This document shows, in pieces, positions 6,417-9,442 of a DNA stretch of 9,442 bases. The stretch covers positions 1-9,442 of the forward strand of contig JAAWGY010000076.1 of assembly GCA_022795575.1 (NCBI GenBank), given 5' to 3'. Each line of letters starts with the position of its first letter. The first letter of the stretch is position 1. The stretch is from Angelakisella sp. GTDB taxonomy: Bacteria > Bacillota > Clostridia > Oscillospirales > Ruminococcaceae. The notes under the pieces are model-generated. The model saw nothing but the letters and a program-made list of their open reading frames with translations. It searched no databases and was not told where the DNA came from. A program made the position numbers and the translations under genes.

Positions 6417-7277
6417 ATGGCGATAAAGGACAGCAGCGTGGAAAGCCGCATCAACTCCTCCTATTACCGTTTTACCGCCGCGGAGCGCAAGGTGGCGGAT
6501 TACCTGATGGGCCACCTGACCCTGGCTCAGATGATGTCCATCTCCGAGCTGGCGGAGTCCTGCGGGGTGGCGGAGGCCACCGTGTCCCGCTTCTGCCGGC
6601 GGCTGGGGTACCAAGGCTACTCCGCCTTTAAGCTGGCCATTGCCAAATCCGCCGGGGGCGCCGCACCTGCGGAGGGGATCCGGGGGGAGGTGCAGCCGGA
6701 GGACACCGTGCCGGAGATGAGCGCCAAGCTCCTCCACGCCAACACCCGGGCCATGACCCAAACGCTGGAGCTGCTGAACCCCGACGCCCTGCGCCGGGCC
6801 GCAGGGCTGCTGGCCCGGGCCCGGCAGGTGTACTGCATGGGCCAGGGGGGCTCCATGATCCTGGCCATGGAGGCGGCTCACCTCTTTTCCACCTGCTGGC
6901 CCCGCTACCACGCGGTGCAGTGCTCCCACCTCCAGGCCATCACCGCCGCCCTGCTGGGCCGGGAGGACGTGCTGCTCTTCTTCTCCTACTCCGGCTCCAC
7001 CCGGGATATCCTGGACCTGATGCGGGTGGCCCGGGAGCGGGGAAGCCGGATTATCCTGATCACCCGGTTCCCCAAGTCCCCCGGGGCGGCCCTGGCGGAT
7101 ATCGTGCTGCAATGCGGCAGCGACGAGGGCCCCCTCCAGATGGGCACCGTCCCCGCCCGGATCTCCCAGCTGTTCCTGGTGGACCTGCTCTTTAACGAGG
7201 TCTGCCGCCAGAACCTGCCAGCGGCCATGGCCAACCGGGAGCGCACCGCCAGCGCCCTGGCCGTCAAGCACATATAA
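6417..7277 (+). CDS. RpiR/MurR-family regulator with SIS domain, probable NanR-type regulator
   Basis: This is a 286-residue transcription factor. Residues 1-77 form the RpiR-type helix-turn-helix domain: FTAAERKVADYL (19-30), then MMSISELAESCGVAEATVSR (39-58) leading into FCRRLGYQGYSAFK. A linker (~78-105) joins it to a SIS sugar-phosphate isomerase-like domain with MGQGGS (141-146) and FFSYSGST (188-195), the parts that bind a phosphosugar. NanR of Clostridium perfringens and Staphylococcus aureus belongs to this family, and known NanR-type members respond to ManNAc-6-P. In this pathway GlcNAc-6-P or GlcN-6-P would be the more plausible effector, which is inference. The ATG at 6417 has AGGAGG 8 bases upstream and is preferred to a GTG three codons earlier. 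It lies 48 bp after the epimerase gene and probably acts on the palindrome at 5006-5030, autoregulating its operon. Confidence 0.88.
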   Translation: MAIKDSSVESRINSSYYRFTAAERKVADYLMGHLTLAQMMSISELAESCGVAEATVSRFCRRLGYQGYSAFKLAIAKSAGGAAPAEGIRGEVQPEDTVPEMSAKLLHANTRAMTQTLELLNPDALRRAAGLLARARQVYCMGQGGSMILAMEAAHLFSTCWPRYHAVQCSHLQAITAALLGREDVLLFFSYSGSTRDILDLMRVARERGSRIILITRFPKSPGAALADIVLQCGSDEGPLQMGTVPARISQLFLVDLLFNEVCRQNLPAAMANRERTASALAVKHI

Positions 7278-7320
7278 GCCGTTCCCCGCGGCTTGACAGC
7301 AAGTTTACTCGTCAAGCTGC
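7263..7320 (+). other. Competing hairpins after the regulator gene
   Basis: GCTTGAC (7291-7297) can pair either backwards with GTCAAGC (7263-7269), which lies over the last regulator codons, or forwards with an identical GTCAAGC (7311-7317). The forward pairing extends to a 10-bp stem (7288-7297 with 7311-7320, one G-U pair) around a 13-base loop. No T-run follows, so it is not an intrinsic terminator. Two mutually exclusive helices after a stop codon could sense ribosome release or set mRNA stability. The pairing is seen; function is speculation. Confidence 0.45.
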
Positions 7321-7352
7321 GTGCCCCGGAGAAGAGATGGGAGGAGCTGCCG

Positions 7353-7529
7353 ATGAACAAACAGCTGACAGCGGTGATTCTTTACGGCGTGGTCGCCGTG
7401 ATCTGGCTGGCGCTCTGCGCCGCCGACCTGATGCACACCGGCCGGGTGGACGGTGTGCGGGTGCTGGCGACGGTGGTGTGGGGGTTTGGTTTTGTAGTCC
7501 TGCTGCGGCGGTATCTGCGGCAGCGGTAA
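7353..7529 (+). CDS. Small two-helix membrane protein, unknown function
   Basis: This is a 58-residue protein I do not recognise. It has two hydrophobic segments: residues ~5-26 (a run with ILYGVVAVIWLALCAADL) and ~36-52 (VRVLATVVWGFGFVVLL). A short polar loop with HTGRVDG lies between them, and the basic tail RRYLRQR follows. The charge pattern suggests the C-terminus lies in the cytoplasm, with both ends on the same side. An in-frame TTG at 7293 would add 20 residues, but the ATG here has GGGAGGAG ending about 6 bases upstream and is clearly better. It sits 75 bp after the regulator and 39 bp before nanA on the same strand, so it is probably co-transcribed with the sialic acid genes. It might be an accessory subunit for uptake or simply an unrelated small protein. 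It is likely real, given the strong ribosome-binding site and clean hydrophobic pattern. Confidence 0.65.
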   Translation: MNKQLTAVILYGVVAVIWLALCAADLMHTGRVDGVRVLATVVWGFGFVVLLRRYLRQR

Positions 7530-7568
7530 AGACAGTCATAATTATAACAGGAAAGGAATGGAATCACG

Positions 7569-8489
7569 ATGAAGGACATCTCCAAGTATCAGGGCATCAT
7601 TCCGGCGTTTTACGCCTGCTACGACAAGGCGGGGGAGGTTTCCCCCGAGGGAGTGCGGGCGCTGACCAAGTACTTTGTGGAAAAGGGGGTTAAGGGCGTC
7701 TATGTGGGCGGCTCCTCCGGCGAGTGCATCTACCAGAGCGTCGCCGAGCGCAAGCTGGTGCTGGAAAACGTCATGGCCGCCGCCGAGGGCAAGCTTACCG
7801 TCATTGCCCACGTGGCCTGCAACAACACCCGGGATTCCAAGGAGCTGGCGGCCCACGCCGAATCCCTGGGGGTGGACGCGGTGGCGGCAATCCCCCCCAT
7901 CTACTTCCACCTGCCGGAGTACGCCATCGCCGCCTACTGGAACGACATCAGCGCCGCCGCGCCCAACACCGACTTTGTCATCTACAACATCCCCCAGCTG
8001 GCGGGGGTGGCCCTCACCATGCCCCTCTTCCGGGAGATGCTGAAAAACCCCCGGGTGGCGGCGGTAAAAAATTCCTCTATGCCGGTGCAGGATATCCAGA
8101 TGTTCAAGGCCGAGGGCGGCGAGGGCTTTGTGGTCTTTAACGGCCCGGACGAGCAGTTTATCTCCGGCCGGGTGATGGGGGCCGACGGCGGCATCGGCGG
8201 CACCTATGGGGTGATGCCGGAGCTGTTCCTCAAGATGGACGAGCTGATCAAGGCGGGCAAGACCGCCGAGGCGCTGCCTATCCAGAACGCCGCCGATTCC
8301 ATCATCTACACCATGTGCGGGGCCAAGGGCAACCTCTACGCCGTCATCAAGGAGATCCTGCGGCGGCGGGAGAACATCGACCTGGGCGGCGTCCGGGAGC
8401 CCCTCTATAACCTGGTGCCGGAGGACAAGGCGGTGGTGGATCGGGCTGTTGCCATGATCGACGAGGCGATGAAGAAGTTCGTCGGCTAA
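7569..8489 (+). CDS. nanA: N-acetylneuraminate lyase NanA
   Basis: This class I aldolase of the DHDPS/NAL superfamily cleaves N-acetylneuraminate into ManNAc and pyruvate. It has 306 residues, the family norm. VYVGGSSGECIYQS (44-57) corresponds to the NAL-type carboxylate-binding GGSTGE motif. YNIPQLAGV (139-147) carries the catalytic Tyr139, AAVKNSS (164-170) the Schiff-base Lys167, and NGPDEQFISGRVMGADGGIGGTYG begins at residue 191 and matches the NAL pattern around the glycerol side-chain pocket. These features favour NanA over dihydrodipicolinate synthase, whose carboxylate loop is usually GTTGE. AAAGGAA precedes the ATG by about 10 bases. It is the last gene of the rightward operon, ending 23 bp before a strong terminator. 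The AGE-type epimerase in the same operon handles its ManNAc product. Confidence 0.92.
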   Translation: MKDISKYQGIIPAFYACYDKAGEVSPEGVRALTKYFVEKGVKGVYVGGSSGECIYQSVAERKLVLENVMAAAEGKLTVIAHVACNNTRDSKELAAHAESLGVDAVAAIPPIYFHLPEYAIAAYWNDISAAAPNTDFVIYNIPQLAGVALTMPLFREMLKNPRVAAVKNSSMPVQDIQMFKAEGGEGFVVFNGPDEQFISGRVMGADGGIGGTYGVMPELFLKMDELIKAGKTAEALPIQNAADSIIYTMCGAKGNLYAVIKEILRRRENIDLGGVREPLYNLVPEDKAVVDRAVAMIDEAMKKFVG

Positions 8490-8512
8490 AAACACAGCAT
8501 AGGACATAAGGG

Positions 8513-8552
8513 ACCCCGGGGCCGGGCAGAACCGCGCGGCCCCGGGGTTTTT
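8513..8552 (+). terminator. Intrinsic terminator after nanA
   Basis: ACCCCGGGGCCG (8513-8524) pairs perfectly with CGGCCCCGGGGT (8537-8548) around a 12-base loop, and the stem runs straight into five T residues (8548-8552). This is a strong stem-plus-U-tract terminator that closes the rightward sialic acid operon and separates it from the nitroreductase gene. Confidence 0.88.
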
Positions 8553-8558
8553 GGATGT

Positions 8559-8590
8559 GCCCGAAGGTCTCGGTATCCCGTCCTTCGGGC
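8559..8590 (+). promoter_or_regulatory. Leader hairpin upstream of the nitroreductase gene
   Basis: GCCCGAAGG (8559-8567) pairs perfectly with CCTTCGGGC (8582-8590). The 14-base loop itself contains a small CGG/CCG mini-stem (8571-8580). It ends 9 bases before the AAGGAGG site (8599-8605) of the next gene and begins only 6 bases after the nanA terminator. There is no U-tract, so it is more likely a 5'-leader element than a second terminator. No clear -35/-10 pair is visible between the terminator and this gene. Confidence 0.5.
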
Positions 8591-8614
8591 CCCCATAGAA
8601 GGAGGACAAAGGCC

Positions 8615-9346
8615 ATGGAACAGAACCAGGTTTTGGAGCAGCTGGCCCGGCGCAAATCGGTCCGGGCCTACACCGGGGAGCCGGTGACGCCGGAGGAGAA
8701 GGAGGCCATCCTGAAGGCGGCTTTCCAGGCGCCCACGGCGGGGAACCAGCAGCTTTACACCATCATCGACGTCACCGACCAGGGGCTGAAGGACGCCCTG
8801 GCGGTAAGCTGCGACAACCAGCCCTTTATCGCCAAGGCGGCGCTGGTGCTGGTATTTTGCGCCGACTGCAAAAAGTGGTACGACGCCTACCGGTCCATCG
8901 GCTGCGACGCCCGCAAGCCGGGGCCGGGGGACCTGCTGCTGGCGGTGGCCGACGCCGCCATCGCCGCCCAAAACGCGGTGACGGCGGCGGAGAGCCTGGG
9001 CATCGGCTCCTGCTACATCGGGGATATCCTGGAGCGGCGGGAGGAGCAGCGGCGGCTGCTGAACCTGCCCCGGTACGTGCTGCCGGCGGTGATGGTGGTG
9101 TTCGGCCGGGGGACGGAGCAGCAGCTGGCCCGGCCCAAGCCGGGGCGCTGCCCCCGGGAGCAGATGGTCCACCAAAACGGCTACCGGGAGATGGACGGGG
9201 CGGAGCTGCGGCAGATGCTGGAGTGGAAGCGGGGAGAGCGGAGCTACGAGGAATGGCTCACCGCCTTTTGGCAGCGGAAGTACGAATCGGACTTTAGCCG
9301 GGAGATGAGCCGCTCGGTGGCGGAGTACCTGAAGGAATACTGTTAA
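8615..9346 (+). CDS. Nitroreductase-family flavoprotein
   Basis: This is a 243-residue FMN-dependent oxidoreductase of the nitroreductase superfamily, which uses NAD(P)H to reduce nitro, quinone or other electrophilic compounds; the physiological substrate cannot be read from sequence. The N-terminal RRKSVRAYTGEPVTPEE (9-25) holds the R-S-R-Y FMN-phosphate motif, followed by APTAGNQQLY (35-44). The mid part, with AAQNAVTAAESLGIGSCYIG (~119-138), is the family core helix and turn, and the VMVVFGRG stretch (~160-167) is the following strand. The C-terminal ~65 residues are charged (EWKRGERSYEEW, then FSREMSRSVAEY), like those I recall in clostridial members. The ATG at 8615 has AAGGAGG 9 bases upstream; an in-frame ATG at 8555 lies next to the terminator and is rejected. 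It is separated from nanA by a strong terminator, so it is probably an independent unit unrelated to sialic acid use. Confidence 0.85.
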   Translation: MEQNQVLEQLARRKSVRAYTGEPVTPEEKEAILKAAFQAPTAGNQQLYTIIDVTDQGLKDALAVSCDNQPFIAKAALVLVFCADCKKWYDAYRSIGCDARKPGPGDLLLAVADAAIAAQNAVTAAESLGIGSCYIGDILERREEQRRLLNLPRYVLPAVMVVFGRGTEQQLARPKPGRCPREQMVHQNGYREMDGAELRQMLEWKRGERSYEEWLTAFWQRKYESDFSREMSRSVAEYLKEYC

Positions 9347-9363
9347 GAGCCTATTCAGGATCT

Positions 9364-9394
9364 CCCGGTGCGCCGAATTGGCGGGGATTTTTTT
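9364..9394 (+). terminator. Possible weak intrinsic terminator after the nitroreductase gene
   Basis: CGCC (9371-9374) pairs with GGCG (9380-9383) around GAATT. It can be lengthened by CCC (9364-9366) with GGG (9384-9386) across an internal bulge, and a run of seven T follows (9388-9394). The stem is short, and the same bases can join larger alternative hairpins downstream, so the call is tentative. Confidence 0.4.
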
Positions 9395-9442
9395 GCCCCG
9401 CAAGGCAAAAAACCGCCGGAATACTTGCTGTATTACAAGGTT
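9380..9442. repeat. Hairpin-rich intergenic tail, possibly the edge of a repeated element
   Basis: GGCGG (9380-9384) plus TTTTTTGCC (9389-9397) pair with GGCAAAAAA (9404-9412) plus CCGCC (9413-9417), giving a 14-bp helix with a 4-base bulge. A rival helix is GCGGGG (9381-9386) with CCCCGC (9396-9401). A further AATAC/GTATT hairpin (9420-9434) follows, and the window stops there. No gene is visible. The density of alternative palindromes resembles dispersed intergenic repeats or MITE-like ends, but with one incomplete copy this is a guess. Confidence 0.3.

Noticed and set aside
7543..7548. TATAAC as a -10 box for a separate nanA promoter
   Set aside because: No -35-like sequence lies at 16-18 bp upstream, and the genes on either side are closely spaced in the same direction.
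1..9442. CRISPR arrays, rRNA, tRNA, transposases, phage genes or attachment sites
   Set aside because: No regularly spaced repeats, conserved RNA motifs or mobile-element proteins were seen on reading both strands.

Overview
The window is GC-rich (roughly 60-65% by eye) and densely coded. It has strong Shine-Dalgarno sequences, several GTG/TTG alternative starts and Clostridia-type families: an RpiR/MurR regulator, DUF624/YesL and a long ROK-like kinase. This suggests a high-GC gut Firmicute of the Oscillospiraceae type (Flavonifractor/Intestinimonas-like). The taxonomic guess is inference from composition and gene content only.

Layout: two divergent operons leave a short AT-rich promoter region at about 4914-5165. 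Leftward on the minus strand run a ROK-like sugar kinase (3531-4913), a Cof-type HAD phosphatase (2658-3503), nagA (1565-2677), nagB (744-1475) and a DUF624/YesL-type membrane protein (139-747). The genes are overlapping or closely spaced, except for an 89-bp nagA-nagB gap that holds a long hairpin. Rightward on the plus strand run an AGE-type N-acylglucosamine 2-epimerase (5166-6368), an RpiR-type regulator with a SIS domain (6417-7277), a 58-residue two-helix membrane protein (7353-7529) and the N-acetylneuraminate lyase nanA (7569-8489). A strong intrinsic terminator follows (8513-8552). After it comes a nitroreductase (8615-9346) with its own structured leader, then a hairpin-rich tail to the window end. 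The first 100 bases hold a compact set of nested hairpins with no convincing gene.

How it works together: the products form a sialic acid catabolic route. NanA splits Neu5Ac into ManNAc and pyruvate. The AGE-type epimerase converts ManNAc to GlcNAc. The ROK-like kinase is the only candidate to phosphorylate GlcNAc. NagA deacetylates GlcNAc-6-P, and NagB isomerises and deaminates GlcN-6-P to Fru-6-P and ammonia. This is the epimerase-before-kinase order known from Bacteroides fragilis, not the NanK/NanE (ManNAc-6-P) order of E. coli. No NanE-type ManNAc-6-P epimerase, canonical NanK, sialidase or transporter lies in the window.

The most striking non-coding signal is the divergent promoter region. 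Two sigma-A promoters with 17-bp spacers are near mirror images of each other, and a 25-bp near-perfect palindrome sits exactly between them. This looks like one operator controlling both operons, probably bound by the RpiR-type protein encoded here.
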